From: Actinomycetes bacterium | GTDB taxonomy: Bacteria; Actinomycetota; Acidimicrobiia; Acidimicrobiales; RAAP-2 | DNA: 31,053 nt | Direction of reading: 5' to 3' | Assembly: GCA_021807655.1 (NCBI GenBank) | Contig: JAKBCT010000007.1 | Coordinates: 1-31,053, forward strand | In this document: positions 1 to 8,650 of the stretch, one piece after another | Numbering within the stretch: the first letter of the stretch is position 1 | Layout: every line of letters begins with the position of its first letter | Notes under the pieces: generated by a model | Told to the model about the DNA's origin: nothing | The model's database searches: none | The model's input: the letters and a program-made list of their open reading frames with translations, nothing else | Translations under genes and position numbers: made by a program

Positions 1-596
<596 letters not shown>

Positions 597-680
597 GGTT
601 CCCCCTCGGGGCGCGAGCGGGCCCCGAGGCAGAATCTACACGGGTCCGTCGAAAGTAGTGACGTGACGCGCCGAAGTCAT

Positions 681-758
681 TGGGGTGAGCGACGGGGGTC
701 GAACCCGCGACCTCCAGGACCACAACCTGGCGCTCTAACCAACTGAGCTACGCCCACC
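681..758 (-). tRNA. tRNA-His (anticodon GTG)
   Basis: The minus strand folds into a full cloverleaf. The acceptor arm is GTGGGCG/CGCTCAC, the anticodon stem CCAGG/CCTGG holds loop TTGTGGT, and the T arm is GCGGG-TTCGACC-CCCGT. The anticodon is GTG. A G at 758 is the histidine-specific G-1, facing discriminator C at 684. The CCA end is encoded (683-681). Confidence 0.97.
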
Positions 759-824
759 AAGAACTTCCAGTATGGCACAGCGCGTACTTCGCGGCCCGTG
801 GCGCACCGTCACCGTATTCTTCGG

Positions 825-830
825 TACGCT
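825..830 (+). promoter_or_regulatory. Putative -10 box of tRNA-Arg
   Basis: TACGCT lies 8 nt before the mature 5' end of tRNA-Arg. It matches the TAnnnT hexamers found before many genes in this window. No convincing -35 box is visible. Confidence 0.4.
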
Positions 831-838
831 TCGATCAC

Positions 839-912
839 GCCTCCGTAGCTCAACTGGATAGAGCAGACGGCTTCTACCCGTCAGGTTGCGGGTTCGACTC
901 CTGCCGGGGGCA
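839..912 (+). tRNA. tRNA-Arg (anticodon TCT)
   Basis: The cloverleaf has acceptor GCCTCCG/CGGGGGC (one T-G pair), anticodon stem GACGG/CCGTC with loop CTTCTAC (anticodon TCT), and T arm GCGGG-TTCGACT-CCTGC. The discriminator is A912. No CCA is encoded, unlike the His and Pro tRNAs nearby. A TACGCT hexamer at 825-830 sits just upstream and could be the -10 box, giving almost no 5' leader. Confidence 0.97.
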
Positions 913-1020
913 CGTATGGCGATACCGTTTCGAATGCAAGCTCCGAGTGTGCGGTCAGCGAGGCTCGACCGTCGTGGCCGCTGGTGCAGGTCGGGTTCGA
1001 CACGCGACGAGCGTGACCCG

Positions 1021-1545
1021 GTGGCGCCCCACGGCTCGGGAACAAAGGGCAACGCCGTTTCGGCGTTGCGTCGGGTTTTCATTGCGTCCACCGCCTCGCT
1101 CGTCCTAGCGGGGACTATCGCCGTGACCTCGGCGTTCGCGGGCGTCGCTAAGCCGGCGCGGCTGATTGTTCCCCGTGGCGCAACGGCGCTGTACTGGAGT
1201 TACCCGATGCCGTTGCCATCGGGAACCCACGACGGCACGATCCGGATCACCAACCCCAACACCATCGCTCGCGTGCTCGACATGGTGAATGCCTTGCCGG
1301 TCTCGACGTACCGAGCGGATCAAATCTGTCCCATGGACCTGATGGTCCCCGATGTCCTTCGTTTTTCGCGATCGACCGCGGCCGCGGCGTTCGCGGTCGT
1401 GGTCTTCCAATTGGGCGGCTGTCCCACGGCGACCGTCTATCGGCACGGCGTTGCGCAGCGTCCGACGCTCGGTGGCTGGTCGCTGCCAAACCAGTACGCC
1501 GCGATCGAAAAGGTGATGTCACCGCGGGGTCAACCTCTCACGTAA
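1021..1545 (+). CDS. Secreted hypothetical protein with two cysteines
   Basis: Family not recognised. From the GTG at 1021 the product has about 174 residues. A basic ALRR stretch is followed by a hydrophobic segment (VFIASTASLVLAGTIAV) and a likely signal-peptidase site near SAFAG. The mature part carries two Cys (QICPMD and GGCPTA) that could form a disulfide, and ends after an amphipathic KVM segment. The reading frame is open upstream into the tRNA-Arg gene, so the start is uncertain: GTG 1021, GTG 949 and TTG 1066 are alternatives, and none has a clear ribosome site or a TAnnnT box. A perfect hairpin at 1050-1068 falls within the signal-peptide coding part and may be the tRNA terminator. 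Export is inferred from the hydrophobic segment. Confidence 0.62.
   Translation: MAPHGSGTKGNAVSALRRVFIASTASLVLAGTIAVTSAFAGVAKPARLIVPRGATALYWSYPMPLPSGTHDGTIRITNPNTIARVLDMVNALPVSTYRADQICPMDLMVPDVLRFSRSTAAAAFAVVVFQLGGCPTATVYRHGVAQRPTLGGWSLPNQYAAIEKVMSPRGQPLT
1050..1079 (+). terminator. Possible terminator hairpin downstream of tRNA-Arg
   Basis: CAACGCCG (1050-1057) pairs perfectly with CGGCGTTG (1061-1068) across a TTT loop, and GGGTTTT follows at 1073-1079. It lies about 140 nt past tRNA-Arg, inside the N-terminal coding part of the secreted protein. The T run is short and 8 nt from the stem, so it could be an attenuator or chance. Confidence 0.35.
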
Positions 1546-1640
1546 CTACGGTGTCGAAGCGCTGAGCGCCTCACCGTCACGCCGTGGCGAACATCGGCCG
1601 AATGGTCAGTCGTGTGGCGCGTTGCGTGGTGGAAATTGGT

Positions 1641-2822
1641 TCACGTGACTCTGGGGATTCGTGGCGTCCACTCGACCCCACCGTCGGCGGTTTCCCACAG
1701 CGTTGAGGTGTTTCCGTAATTGGCGAATGGCTCAAGGATGACGCCGCGTTGTGCGCTAAAGAAGATGGGCGCTTGCGTCGAGCTGCCCGTGTTGCCAATC
1801 TCTGGCGAGGCGAGCTGCCAACGTGCTCCACCGTCTCGGCTGACGAGCAACGCCGTCCGATCACCCGAAATGAACAGCGAGTTCGTGGGTGCCGCGACCA
1901 CGGCGCCCACGTAGCCGGCGTTGAGCACGGGACTCGGGCAGCTTCGGCGACTCGGCGTGATGCAGTCGGCCATGACCTTCCACGAGCGTCCGCCGTTCGT
2001 CGAACGCAGCACCGACTTCAGTTCTTCGCCAGCGCTCGCTTCGGTGGCGCATACGGCGTAGAGAGAAGCGCCGCGGCCGGCCGCAATCGAAATGGACATG
2101 ACGTTGAGGTCCCGCGGCATCGCGCACGAAACCACGCGGCGCGACCACCGTGCGCCGCCGTCGGCGGTTATCCAGAACGACGTTCGCCCGAGATTGCGCG
2201 AGCCACCCTGCGGGGCCGACTCGAGTATCGCGCGTCGAGAACTGACGCGCACTAGAAAGGTCTGTCCGTTCGCCACGGCCCGAAATTCACGCGGCGCAAT
2301 CGCCCGCGACGGGGTGGCTAGCGACCGCCAGTTGCGACCCCCATTGGAGGACGTTCGCAAGTCGAGTTGACAACGCAGTGATGCCGAGCTCGGGGAACAG
2401 GCCGACTCGAGCATCCACACCGATGTACCGACGATATCGATGGCGAGCACGGCGGCGCGTTGTACGCTGCGGGTCCACGTACGACCCCCATCATGCGTGG
2501 TGAAAAGACCCGGCCCGTAGAGAAATCCGTTTCCGTTGGCGCCGAACGCCACCGAGGTGGGTCCGAAGGAGTCGTTGCAGTTCCACGACGTCACGGCCGT
2601 GAGGGGACCGAAGGTCGTCCCCCCGTTCGAGGTCGGTCCGGCCATGTCGGTGCAGGTCGTGGCGGTGGTTCGGGTGAAGACCCCGATCCCACTGTTCGGT
2701 GTGGCGAAGGCGACGAGTGTCAGCTGTTCGTTCGCTGAACTCGACGTCGACGCGCTCGCCGGTTGCGTGAGCAGCATCAACGCCGACGCGGTCAGGGCGA
2801 GACGCCCGATGAAACTCGACAC
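1641..2822 (-). CDS. Secreted Asp-box (BNR/YCF48-like) beta-propeller protein
   Basis: Predicted exported beta-propeller of 393 residues; no catalytic role can be assigned. After GTG 2822 comes a signal peptide (SFIGRLALTASALMLL, cleavage near PASAS). Asp-box motifs of the type T-x-D-G-G-x-x-W recur at about residues 109-116, 158-165, 219-226, 274-281, 328-335 and 378-385. A degenerate SNGGTTF lies near 65. The spacing of about 50 residues suggests seven blades. Six Cys in the mature part could form disulfides. The frame is open upstream into the tRNA-Pro gene. I chose GTG 2822 because it gives a clean signal peptide and has TACCGT exactly 6 nt upstream. Related folds include sialidase-like, VPS10/sortilin and photosystem-assembly YCF48 proteins; here a surface or solute-binding role is only a guess. 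Confidence 0.85.
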   Translation of the reverse strand: MSSFIGRLALTASALMLLTQPASASTSSSANEQLTLVAFATPNSGIGVFTRTTATTCTDMAGPTSNGGTTFGPLTAVTSWNCNDSFGPTSVAFGANGNGFLYGPGLFTTHDGGRTWTRSVQRAAVLAIDIVGTSVWMLESACSPSSASLRCQLDLRTSSNGGRNWRSLATPSRAIAPREFRAVANGQTFLVRVSSRRAILESAPQGGSRNLGRTSFWITADGGARWSRRVVSCAMPRDLNVMSISIAAGRGASLYAVCATEASAGEELKSVLRSTNGGRSWKVMADCITPSRRSCPSPVLNAGYVGAVVAAPTNSLFISGDRTALLVSRDGGARWQLASPEIGNTGSSTQAPIFFSAQRGVILEPFANYGNTSTLWETADGGVEWTPRIPRVT

Positions 2823-2828
2823 GTGGTG

Positions 2829-2834
2829 ACGGTA
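2829..2834 (-). promoter_or_regulatory. Putative leaderless -10 box of the beta-propeller gene
   Basis: On the minus strand TACCGT is followed by CACCAC and then the GTG start at 2822. This is the same 6-nt layout seen at obgE, proA, nadD and other genes here. The gene would otherwise depend on read-through from tRNA-Pro. Confidence 0.45.
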
Positions 2835-2862
2835 CCACCGCCGTGAGCTCGTACGGTCATCC

Positions 2863-2940
2863 TGGTCGGGGCGCCCGGATTCGAACCGGGGACCTCGTGC
2901 TCCCAAAGCACGCGCGCTAACCAAGCTGCGCTACGCCCCG
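2863..2940 (-). tRNA. tRNA-Pro (anticodon TGG)
   Basis: The minus strand gives acceptor CGGGGCG/CGCCCCG, anticodon stem CGTGC/GCACG with loop TTTGGGA (anticodon TGG), and a T arm containing GGTTCGAATCC. The discriminator is A, and CCA is encoded at 2865-2863. A 13-bp direct repeat lies immediately upstream. Confidence 0.97.
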
Positions 2941-2945
2941 CCCCT

Positions 2946-2975
2946 GCTACTACGTGGGTCACGCTACTACGTGGG
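2946..2975. repeat. Two direct copies of a 13-bp repeat upstream of tRNA-Pro
   Basis: GCTACTACGTGGG occurs at 2946-2958 and again at 2963-2975, a 17-bp period. The pair covers the expected promoter region of tRNA-Pro on the minus strand. It may be a regulator site or a small local duplication; nothing else is visible in 2976-3100. Confidence 0.6.
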
Positions 2976-3115
2976 GTGCGCGCCACTCGCTCGAGCGATG
3001 GCACCGCGGTGACCCAGTGGAGTCAGGCACGACCTTCGCGTACGGCCACCGGTGCGCGATCTGGCGGGAGGCGAGTGGTCGCCGACCACGCCCGCTACCG
3101 CGGTCGGTGACGCTC

Positions 3116-3121
3116 TAGGGT
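3116..3121 (+). promoter_or_regulatory. Putative -10 box upstream of the maleylpyruvate isomerase family gene
   Basis: TAGGGT at 3116-3121 would start transcription near 3128 and leave a leader of about 30 nt. That leader contains GGGAG before the GTG at 3160. No clear -35 box. Confidence 0.35.
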
Positions 3122-3159
3122 GAAGGCGAGAGGCGAAAGGATGAGGGTTGGGAGATTCC

Positions 3160-3972
3160 GTGGCCTACGCGTGGATCGTTGACGCGTTAGAGGAGACGTG
3201 GCGCACCATTGACGGTGTCGTTCGCCCCCAAGCACCGTTGGCGTACGACGCGATGACGCCGTGCCCGGGCTGGAGCGTACGCGACGTGCTGAGCCACCTG
3301 CTCGGATTCGAACAGGTGCTCAATGGCGCGACGCCGCCGCGTTTTCAGGGCGAGTACCCACCGTACGTGCAGAACGACATCGGACGGCTCAATGAGGCTT
3401 TTGTCCAAGCCAATCGCGATCGACCCGGCATCGACGTCCTCAATTCGTTTGTTCGCGCGACGCAGGAGTCGCTCGCGCGACTGCGAGCCCTGACTGGTGA
3501 CGATTGGGATCGCGTCGGCTGGAGTCCCGAAGGTGAACGCCCCTACCACCGTTTCCAAGAGACGAGGGTGTTGGACAGTTGGATACATCTACAAGACATC
3601 CGAGACGCTCTACTCGAACCCGCGGACGACCACGGACCGGCGGAGGAGATCGTCGTCAACCGGTTCGAGGCGGCACTCCCGTTCGTCGTTGGCAAGAAAG
3701 TTGGCGCGCCCGATGGGTTCACGATGCAACTGAACTTGAGCGGGCGCGCCGGTCGCACGATCACGTTGGCGGTCGCGGACGGCCGTTGTCGCCCGGTCAG
3801 CGCCTTGGTCACGCCGCCCACGCTCGAGATGAGCACGCCCGTTGCCCTGTTCTGGCGCCGAGCCGCCGGCCGGATTAGCGCCGACGCCTTTTTGGGTGCG
3901 TCGGCGACCGACGTACGAGGCGATCACGCATCGGCTCGCGCCTTCGCGCAGGCGCTGCGGGTGATGATTTGA
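3160..3972 (+). CDS. Maleylpyruvate isomerase family mycothiol-dependent enzyme (DinB-like fold)
   Basis: The predicted product of 270 residues belongs to the DinB/MDMPI superfamily, whose members are metal-binding four-helix proteins. Several actinobacterial members use mycothiol; the actual substrate here is unknown. Family signs are the N-terminal CPGWSVRDVLSHLLGFE segment, with the conserved Trp and His of the helix-2 metal site, and SWIHLQDIRDAL in the middle, which supplies further metal-site His/Asp positions. The C-terminal part (LNLSGRAGRTITLAVADG onward) resembles the SCP2-like C-terminal domain of this family. I chose GTG 3160 because GGGAG lies 5 nt upstream; a TTG at 3148 in the same frame would add four residues. 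It stands alone between tRNA-Pro and tig, with a putative promoter at 3116. Confidence 0.85.
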   Translation: MAYAWIVDALEETWRTIDGVVRPQAPLAYDAMTPCPGWSVRDVLSHLLGFEQVLNGATPPRFQGEYPPYVQNDIGRLNEAFVQANRDRPGIDVLNSFVRATQESLARLRALTGDDWDRVGWSPEGERPYHRFQETRVLDSWIHLQDIRDALLEPADDHGPAEEIVVNRFEAALPFVVGKKVGAPDGFTMQLNLSGRAGRTITLAVADGRCRPVSALVTPPTLEMSTPVALFWRRAAGRISADAFLGASATDVRGDHASARAFAQALRVMI

Positions 3973-3996
3973 TCGCCATCGGCTAGGCGGTAGGCT
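3969..3996 (+). promoter_or_regulatory. Putative tig promoter (-35 TTGATC, -10 TAGGCT)
   Basis: TTGATC (3969-3974), a 16-nt spacer and TAGGCT (3991-3996) form the best two-box promoter in the window. The tig ATG begins 10 nt after the -10 box, so the mRNA would have only a few leader bases. Confidence 0.6.
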
Positions 3997-4006
3997 GGCT
4001 GCTCCT

Positions 4007-5359
4007 ATGCGCGCCACCGCCTCTCCCGGGGAAACCAACCACGTCAAGCTCGTCGTCGAAGTGGACGAGGTCGAAATGTCCGACGCCATCGACCGAACTG
4101 CGTCGACACTCGCCAAACAGGTGTCGGTCAAGGGATTCCGCAAGGGTAAGGTGCCCAAGAGCGTCCTGATTGCCCACATTGGCGGCGCCGACGTCTTGCG
4201 GGGCGAAGCGATCCGCGAATCGATTCCCGACTTTTACGCCCGGGCCGTCGCCGACGCCGCGATCGACCCGATCAGCGAGCCGACGATCACCGTGACCGCC
4301 GGTGAAGACCACGGTGAGCTCGTCTTCGAAGCCGACGTCGAGATCCGACCCGAAGTGGTAATCAGCGGGCAGGGCAGCTTGCGGGTAACCCTGCCGTCGC
4401 CCCAAGTCACCGACGTCGAAGTCGACGCCCAGATCGACCAGTTTCGCGAGACTGACGCCACCCTGCACGACGTGGACCGCCCCATCGTGACGGGCGATCT
4501 GGTGACGATGGACGTGCACGTGACTGAGGCAGGCGCCGAAGGCGAGCCGTTCGAGATGAACGACTTCATGTACACCGTTGGTTCGGGTGCCATCACGAGC
4601 GGCGTGGACGAACTGATTCTCGGACTGCGGGCCGGCGAGGACCTGACCGTGAGTGGCACGGGGCGCAGCGGCAATGACGCGACGTACGTGCTGCACCTGA
4701 AGCAAATTAAAGAACGCGTGCTGCCCGAATTGAGCGATGAGTGGGTGGTGGAGAACACCGAATGGACCTCGACCGATGAGATGCGCGACGCACTGCTCGA
4801 CCAGATGCGCCGACGCAAGGTCGCCGAGGCGCGCTACGCACAACGAGACGCCGTCCTCGTCGCCCTGGGCGATCTGGTCGTCGAGGGCGACGCACCCGAG
4901 TCGCTGGTGGTGAGTGAGACCAACGAACGGCTGCACAACTTAGGGCAGCGACTGGCTGAGCAGAAGCTCGACTTTGAAACGTTTCTCCAGATTACGAATC
5001 AGTCCGCCGACTCGCTTCTCGCGACCCTGCGCGAGGACGCCGCTCGGGCAGTGCGGATCGATTTGGCGCTGCGAGCACTCGTACGCGCGGAGGGACTCGA
5101 ACCGACGGAACAGGAGATTGACGACGAGTTCGAGCGAACGGCCGCGTCGATGGGCGTCGCGGTTGACGTACTTCGCGCCAACCTGCACGACACCGGCCGC
5201 ACGGTGGCGTTCGTCGCCGAAGTCGCCAAGATGAAGGCGTCTCGATGGCTGCTGGACAACGTGACGTACGTTGATCCGGCGGGCCTGGAGATCGATCGTG
5301 GGCTGCTACGTGACGACGAGACCCCCAACGACGACGAGACCTCCATCGTCGACGCCTAA
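4007..5359 (+). CDS. tig: Trigger factor, ribosome-associated chaperone
   Basis: Trigger factor binds near the ribosome exit tunnel and shields nascent chains in the cytoplasm. The 450-residue length is normal. The ribosome-binding domain carries the signature GFRKGKVP at residues 43-50. A FKBP-like PPIase domain follows (roughly 150-235). The helical C-terminal domain (about 250-425) supplies the chaperone arms, and the protein ends in an acidic tail (RDDETPNDDETSIVDA). The ATG is taken as start because a promoter -10 box sits 10 nt upstream and no ribosome site is seen, in line with a near-leaderless mRNA. clpP begins 9 nt after the stop, so tig and clpP are probably one transcript. Confidence 0.97.
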   Translation: MRATASPGETNHVKLVVEVDEVEMSDAIDRTASTLAKQVSVKGFRKGKVPKSVLIAHIGGADVLRGEAIRESIPDFYARAVADAAIDPISEPTITVTAGEDHGELVFEADVEIRPEVVISGQGSLRVTLPSPQVTDVEVDAQIDQFRETDATLHDVDRPIVTGDLVTMDVHVTEAGAEGEPFEMNDFMYTVGSGAITSGVDELILGLRAGEDLTVSGTGRSGNDATYVLHLKQIKERVLPELSDEWVVENTEWTSTDEMRDALLDQMRRRKVAEARYAQRDAVLVALGDLVVEGDAPESLVVSETNERLHNLGQRLAEQKLDFETFLQITNQSADSLLATLREDAARAVRIDLALRALVRAEGLEPTEQEIDDEFERTAASMGVAVDVLRANLHDTGRTVAFVAEVAKMKASRWLLDNVTYVDPAGLEIDRGLLRDDETPNDDETSIVDA

Positions 5360-5368
5360 GGTGGAGTT

Positions 5369-5977
5369 GTGATTGAACACTTTCGTGCCCAGAATTATTT
5401 GGTTCCTACCGTCGTCGAGTCATCGAACCGAGGCGAGCGCGCGTACGACCTCTACAGCCGCCTGCTGCGCGAGCGAATTATCTTCCTCGGTACGCCCATC
5501 GACGACACGGTCGCGAATCTGATCTGCGCCCAGATGCTCTTTCTCGAGTCCGAGGATCCCGAGAAGGACATCAACCTCTATATCAATTCGCCCGGCGGGG
5601 ACATCACGGGTCTGCTCGCCATCTACGACACGATGAAGTACATTAAGCCCGATGTTTCGACATTTTGCTTCGGTCAGGCGGCGTCGGCCGCGGCCGTTCT
5701 GCTCGGCGCTGGCGCCAAGACTAAGCGCTACGCCTTGCCCCACGCCCGGGTGCTGCTGCACCAGCCGTGGGGTGGCGTCGGTGGCCAAGCGTCCGACATT
5801 GAGATCCAGGCGCGCGAAATCTTGCGCATGAAGGACATGCTCAACCAGATGTTGGCGAACGACACCGGTCAATCGGTGGAGCGAATTACCAAGGACACCG
5901 ATCGAGATTTCATCATTGGCGCCGATGAGGCGGTCGAATACGGCCTGATTGACGAGGTCATCAGCGCGCGTCCGTAG
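5369..5977 (+). CDS. clpP: ATP-dependent Clp protease proteolytic subunit
   Basis: Serine peptidase that forms the barrel degraded-protein chamber and works with ClpX or ClpC. The 202-residue protein has the full catalytic triad: Ser106 in GQAASAAA, His131 in LLHQP, and Asp180 in [16 protein letters not shown] (71-80) is the usual oxyanion-region motif. The start is GTG 5369, behind the purine-rich AGGTGGAG that overlaps the tig stop region. Most actinobacteria carry a clpP1-clpP2 pair in this place; here only one copy lies between tig and clpX. It may act as a homomer, or a partner gene may lie elsewhere. Confidence 0.97.
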   Translation: MIEHFRAQNYLVPTVVESSNRGERAYDLYSRLLRERIIFLGTPIDDTVANLICAQMLFLESEDPEKDINLYINSPGGDITGLLAIYDTMKYIKPDVSTFCFGQAASAAAVLLGAGAKTKRYALPHARVLLHQPWGGVGGQASDIEIQAREILRMKDMLNQMLANDTGQSVERITKDTDRDFIIGADEAVEYGLIDEVISARP

Positions 5978-6004
5978 GTTCCCGCTTTCGCAGTGGTTGA
6001 CTCC

Positions 6005-6010
6005 TAGGAT
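6005..6010 (+). promoter_or_regulatory. Putative clpX -10 box
   Basis: TAGGAT lies in the 64-nt gap between clpP and clpX. Initiation about 7 nt later would give a 20-25 nt leader that contains the GGAGGAT ribosome site at 6030-6036. clpX could thus be made both from the tig-clpP transcript and alone. Confidence 0.4.
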
Positions 6011-6041
6011 GGTTCTGTCAGGTCGTGGCGGAGGATAATCG

Positions 6042-7298
6042 GTGGCAAAGTTTGGCGAAGGCAGCGACCTCATCAAGTGCAGTTTCTGCGCGAAGGGTCA
6101 AAAGCAGGTCAAGAAACTCATCGCGGGTCCCAGCGTGTACATCTGCGACGAGTGCATTGATCTGTGCAACGACATCATCGCCGACGAGTTCGGTGACCGT
6201 CCGGAGTTCGTTCTCGACGCGCTACCGACGCCGCGAGAGATCTCGTCGTTTCTCGACGACTTCGTGATCGGCCAGGTGGAAGCGAAGAAGATCCTCGCCG
6301 TAGCCGTCTACAACCACTACAAGCGCATCCAGACGGGACCGCTGCACGATGACGACGTCGAAGTCGCTAAGTCCAACGTCCTGCTGCTCGGCCCCACCGG
6401 GTGCGGCAAGACGTTCTTGGCTCAGACCTTGGCGCGGATGCTCAACGTGCCATTCGCGATTGCTGACGCCACTGCGTTGACCGAGGCGGGCTACGTGGGT
6501 GAGGACGTCGAGAACATTCTGCTCAAACTGTTGGCGGCGGCTGATTTCGACGTCAAGCGCGCCGAGCGCGGAATCATCTACATCGATGAGATCGACAAAA
6601 TAGCGCGCAAGGCTGAGAATCCCTCGATCACCCGTGACGTGTCGGGAGAGGGAGTGCAGCAAGCACTCCTGAAGATCCTCGAAGGTACGGTCGCGAGTGT
6701 CCCACCCCAGGGCGGCCGCAAGCATCCGCATCAGGAATTCATCACGATTGACACGTCAAACATCCTCTTCATTTGCGGCGGAGCTTTCGCCGGTCTCGAG
6801 TCAATCGTCGAACGGCGATTGGGCAAGAAGTCAATCGGTTTCAACGCCCCCGTTGAGTCCAAGCGCGCGGGCGACATCGAACTCTTCCGACACGTGTTGC
6901 CCGAAGACCTCATGAAATTCGGTCTCATTCCCGAATTCATCGGACGCCTACCGGTCATCGGTGCCGTGCAGCAACTGGATCGGGCCATGCTCATCCAGGT
7001 GCTCACCGAGCCGAAGAACTCGCTGGTCAGGCAGTTTCAACAGGTGCTCGCGATGGATGGCGTCGAGTTAGTCGTCGAGCCCGACGCGCTGTCGGCGATC
7101 GCCGATTTGGCGCTGCAGCGCGGTACCGGTGCCCGGGGCCTGCGTTCGATATTGGAGAGCGTGCTGCTCGAGACGATGTATGACGTACCCGGCCGTAGTG
7201 ACGTCATCCGCTGCGTGGTCACCGGGGAGACGGTGCGAGACCGAGTGGCGCCGAGCTACGAACTACGAAAGACGACGCGTACTCGTCGCGCGAGTTAG
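6042..7298 (+). CDS. clpX: ATP-dependent Clp protease ATP-binding subunit ClpX
   Basis: AAA+ unfoldase that recognises tagged substrates and feeds them to ClpP. The 418-residue protein shows the N-terminal zinc domain with Cys13, Cys16, Cys35 and Cys38, Walker A GPTGCGKT (117-124), the pore-1 loop GYVGED (150-155), Walker B IIYIDEID (178-185), the RKH loop (226-228) and the IGF ClpP-docking loop (265-267). Sensor-2 Arg lies in TGARGLRSI near the C terminus. All parts needed for ClpP docking are present, matching the clpP gene just upstream. The GTG start is set by GGAGGAT 5-6 nt ahead. folC starts 3 nt after the stop. Confidence 0.98.
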   Translation: MAKFGEGSDLIKCSFCAKGQKQVKKLIAGPSVYICDECIDLCNDIIADEFGDRPEFVLDALPTPREISSFLDDFVIGQVEAKKILAVAVYNHYKRIQTGPLHDDDVEVAKSNVLLLGPTGCGKTFLAQTLARMLNVPFAIADATALTEAGYVGEDVENILLKLLAAADFDVKRAERGIIYIDEIDKIARKAENPSITRDVSGEGVQQALLKILEGTVASVPPQGGRKHPHQEFITIDTSNILFICGGAFAGLESIVERRLGKKSIGFNAPVESKRAGDIELFRHVLPEDLMKFGLIPEFIGRLPVIGAVQQLDRAMLIQVLTEPKNSLVRQFQQVLAMDGVELVVEPDALSAIADLALQRGTGARGLRSILESVLLETMYDVPGRSDVIRCVVTGETVRDRVAPSYELRKTTRTRRAS

Positions 7299-7301
7299 GC
7301 C

Positions 7302-8630
7302 GTGCGCTTCGAGACGTACGGTGCGGCGCTGGCGTGGCTGGAGTCGCACGTCGACTACGAGCGGGTGTCGCCAAACCGACGCACGCCACCCACCCTGCAG
7401 CCGATCGTCGATACGCTCGCGCTGCTCGCTGAGCCGCACCACGACTACCCGTCGATTCACGTGACAGGAACGAACGGCAAGGGCACCACGACGACGGTGG
7501 CCAGTGCACTGTTGCGAACGACGGGTCTGCGGGTGGGAACCTTCACGAGCCCCGACCTTCACGCCGTCAACGAGCGAATCGCCGTGAACGGCGAGCCCAT
7601 CGACGACGACACGTTTCGGGGGCTGCTCGGACGACTCGCCGACGTGGAGGCCGTCAGCAAGATCGTGCTCACTCGATTTGAACTGCTGAGCGTGGCGGCG
7701 CTGTTGCACTTTTCCGACGAGGGCGTTGACGTCGCGGTGATCGAGGTGGGGCTCGGCGGCACGTGGGACTCGACCAACGTGATTGACGGTGCGGTCACGG
7801 TGCTGACGAACGTCGATCTGGATCACACGGCGGTGCTCGGTCCCACGATCGGCGACATCGCACGAGACAAAGTTGGCATCTTTCGCCCGGGCGCCGTGGC
7901 GGTCGTCGCCACGTCCAACGCCATCGTGGTGGACATTGCCCGACGCCGCGTCGAGGACCTCGGTGCGACGCCGTGGTTTCTCGGCGACGAGTTCGATCTC
8001 GAACGTAACGACCTCGCGGTGGGGGGACGGCTCGTAACCGTGCGAACCCCCTTCGCGCACTACGACGAAATCGGCCTCTCACTTCACGGCATTCATCAGG
8101 GGATGAACGCAACAACCGCCATCGTGGCCGTGGAAGCATTTCTGGGGCGCGCCCTCGGTGAGGAGGTGGTGCGCACGACGCTCGGTCGCGCTCGCATGCC
8201 GGGACGCATGGAGGTATTGACCCATCACCCGATGCTGGTCGTCGACGGCGCGCACAATCCGGCCGGCATTGCGGCGCTGGTGTCGACCCTCGACGGTGCG
8301 TTCCACGTCGAGGGGGAGCGTCGTTGTGTCGTGGGCATGCTGACGGGGCGCAACGTAGACGACATGGTGGCGCCACTCGTGTCGGTCGGTTTCACAGAGT
8401 TCCACTGCTGCGCCCCACAGTCGCCCCGAGCCGTCGAGGCAGCGGTGGTGGCCGCGGCCGTGCGACGCCACGGCGGCGTCGCCTTCGAACACCGAACGAG
8501 CAGTGCGGCGCTGGCGCACGCACGCGAGCGATCGACCGACGATGACCTGATCGTGGTGACCGGTAGTCTCTACGTCGTCGCCGAGGTGCGTGCCGAGGTC
8601 CTGCGTATCGCGACTCGGCACGCCAGCTGA
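7302..8630 (+). CDS. folC: Bifunctional folylpolyglutamate synthase / dihydrofolate synthase
   Basis: Mur-ligase family enzyme that adds glutamate to dihydropteroate or folates with ATP in the cytosol. The 442-residue product has the ATP-binding loop VTGTNGKGTT (about 54-63), the family segment TFTSPDLHAVNERI, the Mg-site region VIEVGLGGTWDSTN, and DGAHNPAG of the C-terminal domain. The start is a GTG 3 nt after the clpX stop, with only a weak ribosome site, so translation is likely coupled to clpX. The link with clpX is positional and not functional. Confidence 0.95.
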   Translation: MRFETYGAALAWLESHVDYERVSPNRRTPPTLQPIVDTLALLAEPHHDYPSIHVTGTNGKGTTTTVASALLRTTGLRVGTFTSPDLHAVNERIAVNGEPIDDDTFRGLLGRLADVEAVSKIVLTRFELLSVAALLHFSDEGVDVAVIEVGLGGTWDSTNVIDGAVTVLTNVDLDHTAVLGPTIGDIARDKVGIFRPGAVAVVATSNAIVVDIARRRVEDLGATPWFLGDEFDLERNDLAVGGRLVTVRTPFAHYDEIGLSLHGIHQGMNATTAIVAVEAFLGRALGEEVVRTTLGRARMPGRMEVLTHHPMLVVDGAHNPAGIAALVSTLDGAFHVEGERRCVVGMLTGRNVDDMVAPLVSVGFTEFHCCAPQSPRAVEAAVVAAAVRRHGGVAFEHRTSSAALAHARERSTDDDLIVVTGSLYVVAEVRAEVLRIATRHAS

Positions 8631-8636
8631 GACTGT

Positions 8637-8642
8637 TAGATT
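8637..8642 (+). promoter_or_regulatory. Putative near-leaderless -10 box of ndk
   Basis: TAGATT is followed by 8 nt and the GTG of ndk at 8651. No ribosome site is visible in that gap, which fits a leaderless mRNA. Confidence 0.4.
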
Positions 8643-8650
8643 GCAACGTC

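Noticed and set aside
1546..1640. Terminator between the two convergent secreted-protein genes
   Set aside because: Only short imperfect stems (for example around GCGCTGAGCGC) and no T run are visible, so I cannot support a terminator.
3983..4936. Long open frame (317 codons) on the minus strand opposite tig
   Set aside because: It is the antisense of a clear trigger factor gene. Its product is His/Val/Gly-rich with no recognisable domain, as expected of antisense frames in GC-rich DNA.
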